DNA from: Lophium mytilinum | Lineage: Eukaryota; Ascomycota; Dothideomycetes; Mytilinidiales; Mytilinidiaceae | Assembly: GCA_010093605.1 (NCBI GenBank) | Contig: MU004193.1 | Coordinates: 813,520 to 877,519, forward strand | Direction: 5' to 3' | DNA: 64,000 nt | Shown: positions 9,945 through 20,920 of the stretch, piece after piece | Numbering within the stretch: the first letter of the stretch is position 1 | Layout of the letters: every line of letters starts with the position of its first letter | Notes under the pieces: model-generated | Seen by the model: the letters and a program-made list of their open reading frames with translations, nothing else | Told to the model about the DNA's origin: nothing | The model's database searches: none | Position numbers and translations under genes: made by a program

Positions 9945-11378
9945 ATGGCCCCGGACCAGGGCCAACTTTCTCTTTGGCGCGAGTATAACGCTTTGGTAGC
10001 GCGGAACGAGGGCGCGGAACGCAAGCTGAAGGAAGCCAACCGCGCTGCAGAAGCGTTAGTGCGCGCTCAACTCACAGAAGCGTTTGGCGAGACGCCGGAG
10101 CCTGAGGTTGCAACGGCTATAGTATCTACGCCGCCTTTCACACCGCGTGATGTTCCTAAAGTCCAGGCTCCTCCAGCAGGCTTAGAAGCTCCATCAACCC
10201 CGCGGCATGTCACCAGCACCGCAGGCCCTCCCCCAGCTACACCTCCAGTCACGCCGTATCACATCTCCCGTGTCGGCCATGGATTCAGTAATGCACTCTC
10301 CGAGCGTGCTTCGACTGTCGCGCCGGACGAAACGGATGTTCTCGATATGGATGTGGACGCCGACCTCCAAAATCGCGAACGCGTCGAAGTTGCCCCTCAA
10401 AACCTAGCCAACCCAGGAGTCAACCTCAGCACAAGCCCTGCCGACGTCGTTAAGCCGGAAGAACTGTCCCCTATAACTGTTCAGGGTGGTGAGGTCGTCG
10501 ATCTCTGCGGCGCGTATACATCCGACGAAGCAGAGGACGAGGAGATGGTGGTCGTCGAAGAGCCCAAGACTCCTACCAAACCGCCTCCCAGTCTTGCGAG
10601 GCATTTCGGCTCTTTCAAAGGAGATCCCGTTTCCCCGACCTCTCCAACCTCTACCGCCGAGAAAACAGGCAGAAGTCAAGCTCAGAACGAGCAAAACGTA
10701 GCACCTCCAACGCAGTCTCAAACCCACACCGCGCGGCCAGTCCAAAAGGCAGCTCGAGGCGCCACGAGCATCATCACCAGCCCTAAGCCCGCTGCAACAG
10801 CCTCAGCGGCTGGAAGCCTGAGCACTACCAACCCGTCGACGCCCAAACCGGCCCTTAAACGCCCGGCTTCAATGCTCATCGTTCTCAGCGACGACGACTC
10901 CGATTACGCACCGCAAGACAGCCCTCCGCCTCCACCGAAACGGCAGCGTCCAGCTTCGTCCGCGAAAAAGAGCGTGACGATCGCCAGTCCGCCAGTCACC
11001 CCAACCAGCAGCAGCAGGAAATCCGGTCCCACCAATGCCAAGTCTGTGCTCTCGAAGAAGCCCGGCCCCAGTGTGGTAAAGCCAGCCGTCTCCCATGCAC
11101 GTATGGCATCCCACCCGCAGCTCCACCATCCGCTGAGCCCTGCGACTAACATGCGCATGCGACTAGCCCTGATGGCGCCGCCGCCGTCTCTGGGGGTTAG
11201 GGCACCTCGCGCCGCGGCGACAAAGGCTCGGGAGATGACCGGCATGGTGGTCAGAGAAGAGGCGAGGCTGCGGGAGATGAGTGACGATGCTTTGATGGTG
11301 GAAATTGAGAACGGGAGGCTAGCGAGGTTGAGCCTGGAGCCACCGGAGAGGAGGCAAAGGCCCGGAGCGAAGCCATGA
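9945..11378 (+). CDS. Disordered protein with SUMO-interaction-like motifs
   Basis: Single-exon gene of 477 residues, family not recognised. Residues 5-47 look helical and charged (LWREYNALVARNEGAERKL), possibly a short coiled coil. The rest is Pro/Ser/Thr/Ala-rich with many Ser/Thr-Pro sites, as in CDK or MAPK substrates. Two motifs resemble SUMO-interaction motifs: GEVVDLCG at 182-189 followed by an acidic run, and MLIVLSDDDSDY at 310-321, a hydrophobic core followed directly by acidic residues. A third candidate, EEMVVVEE, lies at about 199-206. PPKRQRPASSAKK at about 330-342 could be a nuclear localisation signal. A nuclear, SUMO-linked scaffold is inference. Base composition and codon use look normal for the region. 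Confidence 0.75.
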   Translation: MAPDQGQLSLWREYNALVARNEGAERKLKEANRAAEALVRAQLTEAFGETPEPEVATAIVSTPPFTPRDVPKVQAPPAGLEAPSTPRHVTSTAGPPPATPPVTPYHISRVGHGFSNALSERASTVAPDETDVLDMDVDADLQNRERVEVAPQNLANPGVNLSTSPADVVKPEELSPITVQGGEVVDLCGAYTSDEAEDEEMVVVEEPKTPTKPPPSLARHFGSFKGDPVSPTSPTSTAEKTGRSQAQNEQNVAPPTQSQTHTARPVQKAARGATSIITSPKPAATASAAGSLSTTNPSTPKPALKRPASMLIVLSDDDSDYAPQDSPPPPPKRQRPASSAKKSVTIASPPVTPTSSSRKSGPTNAKSVLSKKPGPSVVKPAVSHARMASHPQLHHPLSPATNMRMRLALMAPPPSLGVRAPRAAATKAREMTGMVVREEARLREMSDDALMVEIENGRLARLSLEPPERRQRPGAKP

Positions 11379-11475
11379 GGGGATGGCGGTTCACGGGGTA
11401 AGGGATTGGCCTTGACTTAGGTCTTGACTGAGGCTCCTGTCGAACACTTTCAGGGTATGAGGTAGTGCGGGATGC

Positions 11476-11527
11476 GATGGCTGGAAACGATGGCTGGATA
11501 CGATGGCTGGATACAATGGCTGGATAT
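11476..11527. repeat. Minisatellite, 4 x 13 bp
   Basis: Four head-to-tail copies of GATGGCTGGATAC, two of them exact and two with one or two changes, lying 3' of the preceding gene. Confidence 0.85.
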
Positions 11528-12246
11528 GCTCAGATGGCGACATATACTTCAGATGGCAACGCTACTGTGGTCGGTTGTGCGTAATGCTTGCGTGTTGTCT
11601 ACCGCACGATGCAAAGCGACGAATAGCGATTCTAGGCGATTTTGGCTGTCATTTCAAGGATTGGTGCTGGAATGGGATTGTCAGACACTAGTAGCATACT
11701 CAGTGGAGACATGGACGTCGAGAAACCGAGTTCGATATCCTCTAAACACAGAGAAAGGATAGTTCTACAACTCCATAGCCCAACTTATGAGCTCTATCAC
11801 AAGACCTCGAAACTAGTACACGATCCTCACTTTGTATAATAACCTGCCAAATCAGCTTACTCACGAATCGCAGGAATTGACCAGCCTGTCCGCACGCGAA
11901 TGGCTTCCATCTTTTCGTCTCAACCCCGCTAGAAGGTACCGTACTCCAGGGCCTAATTCTCATCCTACTTTAAAAACCGTACGTGCGGACGTCAGCTCTA
12001 GTCAGAGATCTTGCAAGTAAGCCTCAAGAAAAGCAGTGCAGGGAACGAGACAGCACCTATGCAGAAGAACACAGTTCCATATAACGTAGAACGCAGCCTC
12101 CAGCAACCATCCCTACATAACACCCGTATGCAAAACAAACTAGCCCCTTACCAGATACCCCACCCAAAACGCCGACCATATAAAACTCCCCAAACACCGC
12201 ACCATCACCCCGTAGCAAAGCTCTCTCCCACGGCCCCCACACCTCC
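11528..12246. other. Intergenic between convergent genes
   Basis: About 720 bp between the 3' ends of two convergent genes. Frames here are short and unrecognised. It presumably holds both 3' untranslated regions. Confidence 0.45.
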
Positions 12247-15200
12247 CTACCGCTCAAACTCCAATACCTTACTCGCCTCACTCACACTCCTCTGCCGCCC
12301 CTGCACACCCTCTTCTTTCTTCCCTTCCACTGGAGGCCCGAGCAAATCCCCTACTACGCCCGCCCCCTTGCCGACGACTACATCCGCCGTCTCCGCCCCT
12401 TCGAGCAACTCGCCGTCCCTGCCCTCTTCCTCCCCTTCTTCTTCCACATGGCCCTTCCCCTCTTCTCCTTCCTCCCGCTGCGCCTCATCCATCCGCCGCC
12501 GCACCTCCGCCGCAACCCTCATCCCATCACTCACGATATTATCCAGCATCCCCCTCAGTCCCTTGCCCGGCGGGACAACCCCGACGCCCGCACCGCCGAC
12601 GGACGCGCCCGCGCCCGGCGCCAGCGCATTACGCGCAGCGGCGTTGGAGAAGGTAGTCAGATTCGAGGAGCTGGAAGTTTGAGACGGCAACGGCGCGTCG
12701 AGCAAGCGGAAGCTGGCCGAGAAACCAGACTCGAAGAACGTCTCGAGGACCTCGTCAGCGAGGATGACCATGCGGAAGGTGGGGAGAGTGATGTGGAGGG
12801 GGTTATTCGGGTCAAGGGCCAGGTTCGCGGCCGTCGCCTTCGCCTTAACGGGCGAGAGCGGGGTGGGCGTTGACGCTGATGGGGTAGGGGAGAGCGGAGT
12901 CTTGGGGAGCACCTCAGGTGAGCTGGAACTAGGTTTCGGGGACGCAGGGTCGGACAAGTCGACGAGGTCTTCCGAGTCGTTGTCTGAGCCGATGCTGAAG
13001 TTGTCGAGGTCGGCGGCGGCCTGGCGCACCTGGTTGGCGGCGTGGTCTGGGTCGGCGTACTCGAAGCAGCGGCGGATGAAGGCGGAGATGGAGCTGAGGA
13101 ATTGCTCGTCGCGGTTTTCGCGGCGCTCTGGGGAGGTGGCGAGGTCGTGCATCGAGGGGGATGGGGAGAGGGAGCCTTCGAAACCACGGCGGGAGAGGAA
13201 GAGGAGGGCTTCGGATATGCGCAGGATGCCTTCGCGGTCGACTCGGCCGTCGCCGTCGTCGTCGTAGAGCTCGAAGAAGTAGCTGATGTTGGACATGATG
13301 TCTTTGGTGCCCTTGACTTGGGCGAATCCGGTCACGACGTTTTGGAGGCTGAGCGTGTTGTTCATGTCAGTGTCCCATCGGCGGAAGAGTCGCTTCATGA
13401 ATTCGTGGTCGGCTGGCTCGGGCCCTGAGCCCCATGGAGATATGGTTGTGCTTCGACTTCTTGTGCTGCCGCCGAAGTATGAATGGTTTTGCTTCTCGCC
13501 ATTGAGCTCAGGTGGCGAACTAGGCGAGTCGGTAACAGCCCATTTTGCGATGCCTGAAACCACATTAGTAACGGTACAGTTTTTATAAAACAAGGGAGGA
13601 GCCTCAAGAGTGATGAGATCGTGGCAGTACGTCACGTGGAAAGTGGAAATATCATGCGGCAGTACGAAAGACATAATCTTACCAGCTAGAAATTCCCGGA
13701 ATCCATCATAATCCATCTGTGTAGGACTCGGCCCGAGAGCGACTCTTCCCACCTCAGGATTATTCCCAGAAAAGCCGCTCACAACCTCCGTAGCCCTCAT
13801 CCGCCCAGCTTTTGCTTTCCGTTCCGCCTCATGCTGCATGATCTCGTCCCTTTGCTGGCGCTCATATAGCACCTCGTAGAACCGATCATAGAGAAACCCG
13901 AGATCAACTACGCTCAATCGCTTGCTTTCCGGCCCCAAGTTCCGAATTGACGTGCGTTTCGCGAAGCTTTCAATGTTCTCTAGTACGGCGTCCTTATGCT
14001 TGGAACGTTGCTCCGAGATGGTGTTCTGCGTGATGCCAGCAAACTCCTTGAACGCCACGACCATGAGTTCTTGGAACCTTGTAACTGCCCGCAGTTTCGG
14101 GTTCTCCGATCTAGGATGGGCGGATTCATCCAGCCTGGCAAAGTAAGATTTAAGGACTGAGATAAAAGTGCCATCATCGGTAGCATCCAATAACTCCTCT
14201 CCATTGATTCTCAGGATGGCAAGACCAATTTGAAATAGAACCTTGGGGCCTTCTAGAAAGAAGACATCTAGAACGCGAAACGCGAATATGAGAGGCATAG
14301 AGTTGATGTAAAGCGAGAGAAACCAGGGAAGAGATACGACGGATAATTGCACATCGTTCTTCGCGAGATGGTCCCAGAGAATCGGCATTGTCTTTTCGAC
14401 GAGTGACTCAAATACCCTTTGGTCCAGTAGTGTCCCATACATGGTTTGCGAGTAGTATCCTGGCAGAAGGCGATCGCACAGTATCGATAATAGGAAGAAA
14501 GCCTGAGATTCCGACATGTATCTGTAACATTTAGCAAGGCAGTTAGTGAGAATCAGCAATACACATACATCAACAAGGCCGCGACAACGATATTCATCGC
14601 CTGGCAATATCCAACCTCTTCGTTAGTCCAGCTGTATGCCGTCAAAACTCGGCGTAATCGGCCAATGCCTTCTTCAGACTGAAAGCCGGGATACTCTGGT
14701 AGACTTCGATTGAGGTCCTTTTCAATCTCGTCTATTGCTAGAGATTCCTGGCCCGAGAATTTGGCGAGAGTCTGGACATATAATTTGGGATTTTGAAGAC
14801 GCAAAAAGAATGATCCGGAGGTCAATTCCCAGATCTCTCCTCGAAGACGATTGGGAAGACCGACTCGAATTAGCTTATGGAATGTAGGTTGCCGTATTAA
14901 TGTTGCACTCCGCCCGTTTTCTGTTCGTATTAGCCGCTTGAAGCCCCCGATCCTTGGAACATGGGTAGTATACCTCGCAGATATTCGCGCCATAACCGTA
15001 TCTTTGTCGCGTCTCGCAATTTACGAGCATTGCCAGGATATCTAAATACCATGCCAAGTCCAGTATCCGGGTGTTCCCTAGGTTTCCTGTCCTCGTTTCC
15101 ATGGCCCTTCTTATCGTCGCCATCCTCTGAGAGAAGATATTCAGAGTAGCATTCCGAAACGACCGCTCGAAGATTCTCCACCTCTCTTACGCCTTCCCTG

Positions 15201-15799
15201 AGACCCCTCTTGAGGCCGTCGCAGAATCGTTCGCATTGTATCCGGCTCCCGGCCAGCTGTATCGTCAGTTTTTGGCCGCTGACAGCACTACCCGGCTTCG
15301 CTTTGCCGTCAGACACCCCGTTCCAAGTCGTTATGGCCAACGCGAACATGTAGCTCTGACTGTGCAGTCTCTCAACCCTCCGGATAGCGCATAGCGGTAG
15401 TATAAAGCCATTGCCCGCAGGTCCCGCTCCGTGGGTCTGTCCCGTGAAAGCGCTAGAAGCACTCAAGCTCGCCGTATTCAAGAAGCTCGATCCCTGGGTA
15501 GAGAAACATAGATACTGCTCGCTCAAGTGTAGCTTCCCAACATAGTGGTTTCCCTGCGGCCGATCTCGTTCCTGCGCGTGCGAGGTACTGTCGCCGGAAC
15601 CGCCCCTCGTCGAGTGGTGGGGGGAGAGGGTAAGCTCGGCAGTGATTTCCTGGAGCGGAGATTGGGTCTCGGGGAGTCTGAACTGGTGTCGGAAGAGAGT
15701 GGCTTTGGAGGGTCTGCGGTCGGAGCTAGGACTGGTGATTGAGAGGGTTGGGTCGATGAACTGCTGCGCTTTCTGGACAAGGTTGGAGAGGTTGAACAT
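12247..15799 (-). CDS. GYP2: GRAM-TBC-EF-hand Rab GTPase-activating protein (Gyp2/Mdr1 type)
   Basis: Rab GAP of the Mdr1/Gyp2 (TBC1D9-like) family. Four exons: 15799-14974, 14920-14569, 14521-13683 and 13553-12247, coding for 1,107 residues. Introns are 53, 47 and 129 bases; the last keeps frame and contains no stop. The joins restore [35 protein letters not shown] and [13 protein letters not shown], each matching yeast Mdr1. The order is a GRAM-like region (about 85-220), a TBC domain (about 295-510) with the arginine-finger motif IEKDLNR and the glutamine-finger motif GYCQAMN, then EF-hand-like segments and a disordered Ser/Pro-rich tail. The EF-hand loop [12 protein letters not shown] has Gly at position 12, where yeast has Glu, so calcium binding may be weak. 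It acts on Golgi or endosomal Rabs by analogy with yeast. Confidence 0.9.
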
Positions 15800-16700
15800 G
15801 GCGTTGGACTGGTTACGTAGCTGCGACGCGGTTAGTGGGACAGGCGACGGTGTTTGGAAAAGCCCGTACGCTTCATTCTAGGCCACGAGATCCTTGGGGG
15901 AGGTCGAGGAGGGTACTTTGGTTAGAGCTGCGGTTTGCGGATGACCGAGTCGTTTCGGTTGGGTTCAGCTCCAGGATAGAATACGCCCAATCAAAGGCGC
16001 GGAAATTTAATGCGATTTTCGGAAATATCTCTTGACGCGTTCTCGAACCACTTCATTTGGATTCGATACATATGATCTAGTCCATGCTATAAGTTTGCGT
16101 CGATCCTTCCAGACCTCAAGATTTCACAGCGCGGGGCTAATGTTTATTCAGTACAGTGTGTGAATGGAGTCCGTGCACCCACGCTCCTCCTACTGTCCGT
16201 CTTGCCCTAGTACACTATTGTAAAAATAAGTCAGATGTAAAGTCTGGAGAGGTCGAGTTCAAGCGCACATTAAATCTATCTAATCAGCCTACATTCCGTT
16301 CTCCGGGCCTTTCCAGGTATCAGAGTTCAGCAAAGGAATTCACAACGCGGGGCTAACATCATGATCTTTTTGAAGAACTTCATTGCAGGATCACAGAAAT
16401 CTATATGTTGAAGAACACGCCAGAATCGCAGGGACAAAGGTTCCATTGTGTGAAGCCATAAGAGGTCCTTGCAGGATCCGTAGGTAGAACCGAATTCCGA
16501 GCTAGCCATGCTGGAGAATAACACCTGCAGAATGTATCGCATGTCCCAAGTCGTTAGGCCCAACTCCCGTTCACCATTGCAGAACTTGCCATTGGCTTCC
16601 TGGCAAGTCCAGTACCATATTATGCATGCACCGCAGCGGAGCTGCCCGTATCTCTAATAAACACCGATTTTGGATCGTCAACCGAGACGCCCGTATGCCC
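15800..16700. other. Intergenic with a Cys-rich open frame of unclear status
   Basis: Upstream region of the GAP gene plus the 3' flank of the SDR gene. On the minus strand, from about 16655 to 16327, one frame stays open and reads ...CIIWYWTCQEANGKFC... then DMRYILQVLF and KDLLWLHTMEPLSLRFW. It has no clear ATG or signal peptide and I do not recognise it; it could be the last exon of a decayed gene. The motif CACARCGCGGGGCTAA occurs twice, near 16125 and 16340. Confidence 0.35.
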
Positions 16701-18019
16701 TTAAGTCACGGTGTAGCCGCCATCGACACGGAGGTCGGCGCCCTGGGTATTGTTAGATATTATGAGAAATCAAGAGTTTGAGTGAAGCTTACGGTAACGT
16801 AGTTGCTAGCATCGCTAGCCAGGAAGGTGACAGCTCCCATGAGATCCTCTGGGCGACCCATCTTACCCTGGGGGATGAGGGAAGTCCACTGCTTCTGGAG
16901 ATCCTGGTTATCCTCAAGAATCTTCTTCGTTCTGCAAAAGGTCAGCACACATCTCCATCGAATGGTTCCTAAACACTCACAGCGCAGTAAGCATGTAGCC
17001 TGGGCTAATGCAGTTGACACGGATGCCCGCATGGGCCCATTCAACTGCCAAACTCGCGGCCAAATGCCGCACTGCCGCCTTGGCAGCGTTGTAGGGAGCC
17101 TGCGGCTGGGGAACATTGACAATGGCACCGGACATGCTGCCGATGAACACAATGCTTCCCGGGACTTCCCTCTCCATAAGGTGCTTCGCCACGGCAACAG
17201 CGAACAGGTATGTGCCGTCCACGTTCACACCCCAGAGCTTCTGCATACGGTCGTGTGGGTAAGAGATGGCATCATAGTTCTCAGTGAAGCCAGCAGAGGT
17301 GACGAGGTTGTCGATCTTGCCGTGCGTCTTGAGAATTTCTGCGACGGCCTGGTTGACGGATGTTGGGCTGGAGACGTCACAGAAATGTGCGGTGACCTTG
17401 GGTAGTCTAAAAAGAGGTTAGCTAAAAACACAAGGGTATGACGGAGTCACAGAGACTGACTTGTCTGCTCCTGGGTTTTCCTCCTTGAAGCCTTGAAGAA
17501 GGCCTTCTGCGGACCGCTGGGCTTCCTCTCCTACAAAAGGGATTAGTGGTGAGCTGGTTAAGAGAATCGGTGAGACTGACTGTTCATATCAACAATGGCG
17601 ACATCTGCTCCGCTGACGACCAGAGCCTGTGCCATGACCAGCCCCAGACCTCGGGCACCCCCAGTGACAACACCGACACGGCCTTCCAGAGAGAAGGAGG
17701 CCAGTGTGCGCTTGAAATGGAAGCCACCTCGCCCTTGCACGGGCTGCGAGGAGGGCAGATCTTTCTCCTCGGGATACTCTACACGCACTGACTTGTCGGT
17801 ACGGGCAAATTGGCCCTCGTGGTCACCAGATTCGCCAGGCTCACCAGCAGTGCTGGCAGAATCAAACTCATCGTCGCGGGGGGGCTCGTCGGCCCTGTAC
17901 GGGGTGTGCGAGAAGTTGCGCACCGATCTGAAGACGGGCACGGGGCGTCGAAACGGTGTCTGTGAGACGTGTGAATTGGCAGCACGAGCAACCTGGCGGA
18001 AGATTGTTGGCCTGAACAT
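16701..18019 (-). CDS. Short-chain dehydrogenase/reductase, mitochondrial-type (arabinitol dehydrogenase / sorbose reductase-like)
   Basis: NAD(P)-dependent SDR. Five exons: 18019-17581, 17530-17461, 17406-16981, 16931-16793 and 16742-16701, coding for 371 residues; introns are 49-54 bases. The ATG at 18019 starts MFRPTIFRQVARAANSHVSQ, an Arg-rich, acid-poor leader typical of mitochondrial import; no ATG lies upstream in frame. The Rossmann motif TGGARGLG (about 136-143), the Ser-bearing FIGSMSG, the catalytic YNAAK and the CISPGYM loop are all present. It ends GADLRVDGGYTVT, as in fungal polyol-type SDRs. The joins give VDMNREEAQRS and YMLTALTKKILED. The closest functional guess is the D-arabinitol/L-xylulose/sorbose reductase group; the substrate cannot be fixed from sequence. 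Confidence 0.88.
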
Positions 18020-18654
18020 GGTGGTAGGCAAATGTGTGAGGGAAAGAAGGGTCAATGGCTTGGAGGAAGTGAGGAGGAGGAGAGGCGGAGGGCGGTGGGA
18101 CGACGCAGAGAATTTAGATTTTCACGATAATTGCTGGGAGCGCTAATTTAAAGGACTAGACTGGGCGGAACAAGCCACGTCGGTGTACGGTGAGGGAAGA
18201 ATGAGGTGGATCGTGTGATCGTGAGTGAGCGGCGTGGGGTTTTTTGTGCAGAGAGGTGTTTTATTCACTGCACCGCACCCACCACCAAGAGCTCCCCACC
18301 TGTGACGTACAAGCGCGCCCAAGCGTGGCCAAGGGGGCATGAAAGGGCTATCAGAAATCGCGTACGGGGAGAGAGCGGATCCACCACCACGACGCCCCCA
18401 ACGTGCCCCAACTTTGGTGATCTTGCCACACCCAGCAGCGAAGACCCTACCCGACGTCTCCGTGGCGCTCCTCGAACTTTCAATTGGCCTACGCTGCTCC
18501 ACTCCGCGCCGTCCGGTGCCCGCGAGTTCTGTGTCGCCGATTGTCGTGGATGCTTGGCACGGACTGAGCTCCCTTGCTCCCAACAATCGAGTCGCTGACA
18601 CACGCCCGATCAGCATTACATAGGATTGTGCCAGCGACCAGCCCTTAAGCTCAA
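18020..18654. promoter_or_regulatory. Bidirectional promoter region SDR / phosphatase
   Basis: About 635 bp between divergent start codons. It is GC-rich and has no tandem repeats. Open frames on both strands here are too short and unrecognised to be genes. Confidence 0.45.
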
Positions 18655-19911
18655 ATGCCATCCCTCGAGGCCTATCTGGTCACCTTCAATTGCGCTCGCG
18701 AACTTGTGAACCCCGATACCCTCGCCCCGCACCTCTTCGACGCCCTCCCCCCAGGTGCCGTACTGCCAGATGTCGTTGCCATTGCGCTGCAGGAGGTAGC
18801 TCCCATTGCCTACTCGTTCCTAGGAGGGTCGTATCTTAAGCCCTACTTCAACCAAGTAGCCGCGACGGTGCAATTGGCAGCCAAGCTCCACGGAGATGAC
18901 GCCCAGCCATATGACCATTTCACTACCCGGAGCCTAGGGATGACGGCTCTAATGCTTTTCTGGAAACCAGCAGTCGCCAGCAAGATCCAATGGGTGCAGT
19001 CTGCAGGTGCTGGAGTCGGCTTGTGGGACATGGGTAACAAAGGCGCTGTGGGAGTCCGAGTAGGACTAGCTCTCGACAGCAGTGATCAAACTTTCGATAT
19101 CACATTCGTTTCAGGACATCTCGCGCCGATGGAAGGCGAGGTTCCGAGAAGAAACCAAGACTGGGAAAACATTGTTCGTAATCTTGTGTTTATCAATGAC
19201 GAAACCCCAAAGTCTTCGGGCGAAGAGCAGCCACTTCTATCCTCCCCTTCCGCACTACCACGAGACAACACCGGTCTCTACCACCCTGGCAACCACATCT
19301 TCGTCGCCGGCGACCTCAATTACCGGACCCACGATACTCCCCCGGAACCTAGTTCCCATATCGACTATCCCCAGCCAACGCCCTCATCCAATTCCCCAAC
19401 TCACTTCTCTCATTTCCTCAAAACCGACCAGCTTGCCCGCGAACTCGACGCCAACCGCACTCTCCACGGCTTTTCCGAGGCCCCAATTACCTTCCCTCCA
19501 ACCTACAAGCACTCCCACAAGCCCAGCTCATCCTCCGACGCTGACGAGCAATGGCAATGGGCGAAGCACCGCTATCCCAGCTGGTGCGACCGCATCCTGT
19601 TTCTGCCGCCGCTTCAACCGCATATCTACACTTCGCTCGCGCTACAGAAGACTTCCGACCACCAACCTGTTGCTCTCTCTGTTTCTATCAGCCTCGACCC
19701 GCTTGATCGCGTACACGACGCCGAGCCACCGTTCCCGCTGAACAAGGATTGGCGGGCACGAGCAGACGCAGCGAGGAGGAAAGAGATTGCAGTCGGTGCC
19801 ATGTCATATCTCGCATTGACGAGGAGCGGAAACGCTGTGCTAGTAGGAGTGGTTGCGGTGGTCGTTGCAGGGGTGGTGATGGCAACCTGGATGAGTGCGG
19901 GAGACGGATGA
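18655..19911 (+). CDS. INP54: Tail-anchored inositol polyphosphate 5-phosphatase (Inp54-like)
   Basis: Removes the 5-phosphate of PtdIns(4,5)P2 or related inositides. Single exon, 418 residues, Mg-dependent endonuclease/exonuclease/phosphatase fold. Signature motifs in order: FNCARE near residue 11, LQEVAP near 45, NKGAVGVR near 130, SGHLAPMEGEVPRRNQDW near 153, GDLNYR near 220, RYPSWCDRILF near 308 and TSDHQPV near 335. The last 25-30 residues form one hydrophobic segment (AVLVGVVAVVVAGVVMATW) followed by a short polar end, a tail anchor. Yeast Inp54 has the same length class and a C-terminal ER anchor, which is why I favour it over the Sac-domain synaptojanins. Confidence 0.87.
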   Translation: MPSLEAYLVTFNCARELVNPDTLAPHLFDALPPGAVLPDVVAIALQEVAPIAYSFLGGSYLKPYFNQVAATVQLAAKLHGDDAQPYDHFTTRSLGMTALMLFWKPAVASKIQWVQSAGAGVGLWDMGNKGAVGVRVGLALDSSDQTFDITFVSGHLAPMEGEVPRRNQDWENIVRNLVFINDETPKSSGEEQPLLSSPSALPRDNTGLYHPGNHIFVAGDLNYRTHDTPPEPSSHIDYPQPTPSSNSPTHFSHFLKTDQLARELDANRTLHGFSEAPITFPPTYKHSHKPSSSSDADEQWQWAKHRYPSWCDRILFLPPLQPHIYTSLALQKTSDHQPVALSVSISLDPLDRVHDAEPPFPLNKDWRARADAARRKEIAVGAMSYLALTRSGNAVLVGVVAVVVAGVVMATWMSAGDG

Positions 19912-20920
19912 GGCTGGTACGAGGCCCTTTCATGCTTTTATAAACTTACGTAGACATAGCATTGACTTAAACACAGAATACGAATCCTAGTAATATCGAG
20001 TTGGAGTTGCGACAACAGAAGCATGTGAAAGAAAAAACGCGAAACACGTAATCCCGTGCCCAATGACAGGGCAACCCTTGAATGACAAGCTTTCGTCCCG
20101 ACACCACTTCCTCTCAACATCCGTGGATCTCTTCCGCAGGCCGTAACCAAGACTTGGATATATCGTAATGTAATCGATTACACGCAGCCTTATCAAGTCC
20201 GATCAATTAGACTTCCTAGGTTTCTGCCAATATTTCCATGCGTCCTGAAATTCTTCCATTTCATGGACACGGTCGTCTGCGCTCTTCTAAATTGGCCTTT
20301 CCAACCTCTCTACGAGCCCATTTCGCGAGTCCGCATTGTATCGAAGCCGCAAATTAGCCAGGGTCGGAAAACCATCACTTTCCATCGCGTGCACGTGCTC
20401 GCCAGCGAGTCTCTGTTCCAACAGCAGCTCCTGGTTACGGATCCCATCCACTACTATTCTAGTTGGCCAGATGAGACTCTTGAGATTAGGGTCCTAAATT
20501 ATACTCGAAAAAAAATCAACATTCGCGGGAATGGCCCCAGCTATCCCCGACAGTACCCCTGTAGTTTCAGAGCATACGACAAGTCAGCGGAGACTACCAA
20601 TCATACGCGCGAACCGAAATCGACCCCGTAGCCGCCATGTGCGAAACAACTCAAGGCTGCTCGTTGGCCGTACCCGTGAGGCATACTTCATCCAGTTGCC
20701 GCGCGCCAGCCACACAAACGGGACTGTGCCTACAAACATCCATATCTTTTCGCAGCAGGCTAGGCACCATCACCAGTCAACACTAACATCATCGGATCTC
20801 TCGTTCAACCTCTGTCACGGACCTCGACCCAAGGGCATGGACTTCTAGATTGAAGACCAAATTTCTAACTGCTGGTCTTCAACCTTCTCGCGAGGCTGGC
20901 TGCTCTTATAGCTCTCAAGG
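19912..20920. other. Intergenic; one unrecognised open frame
   Basis: About 1 kb before the HET gene. The plus-strand frame 20263-20631 begins with ATG and codes for 122 residues (MDTVVCALLNWPFQPLYEPI...). It has no recognisable domain and no supporting introns, so I treat it as doubtful. Confidence 0.4.

Noticed and set aside
12448-13428. Long plus-strand frames
   Set aside because: Antisense shadows of the low-complexity tail and EF-hand region of the Gyp2-type gene, which is confirmed by family similarity.
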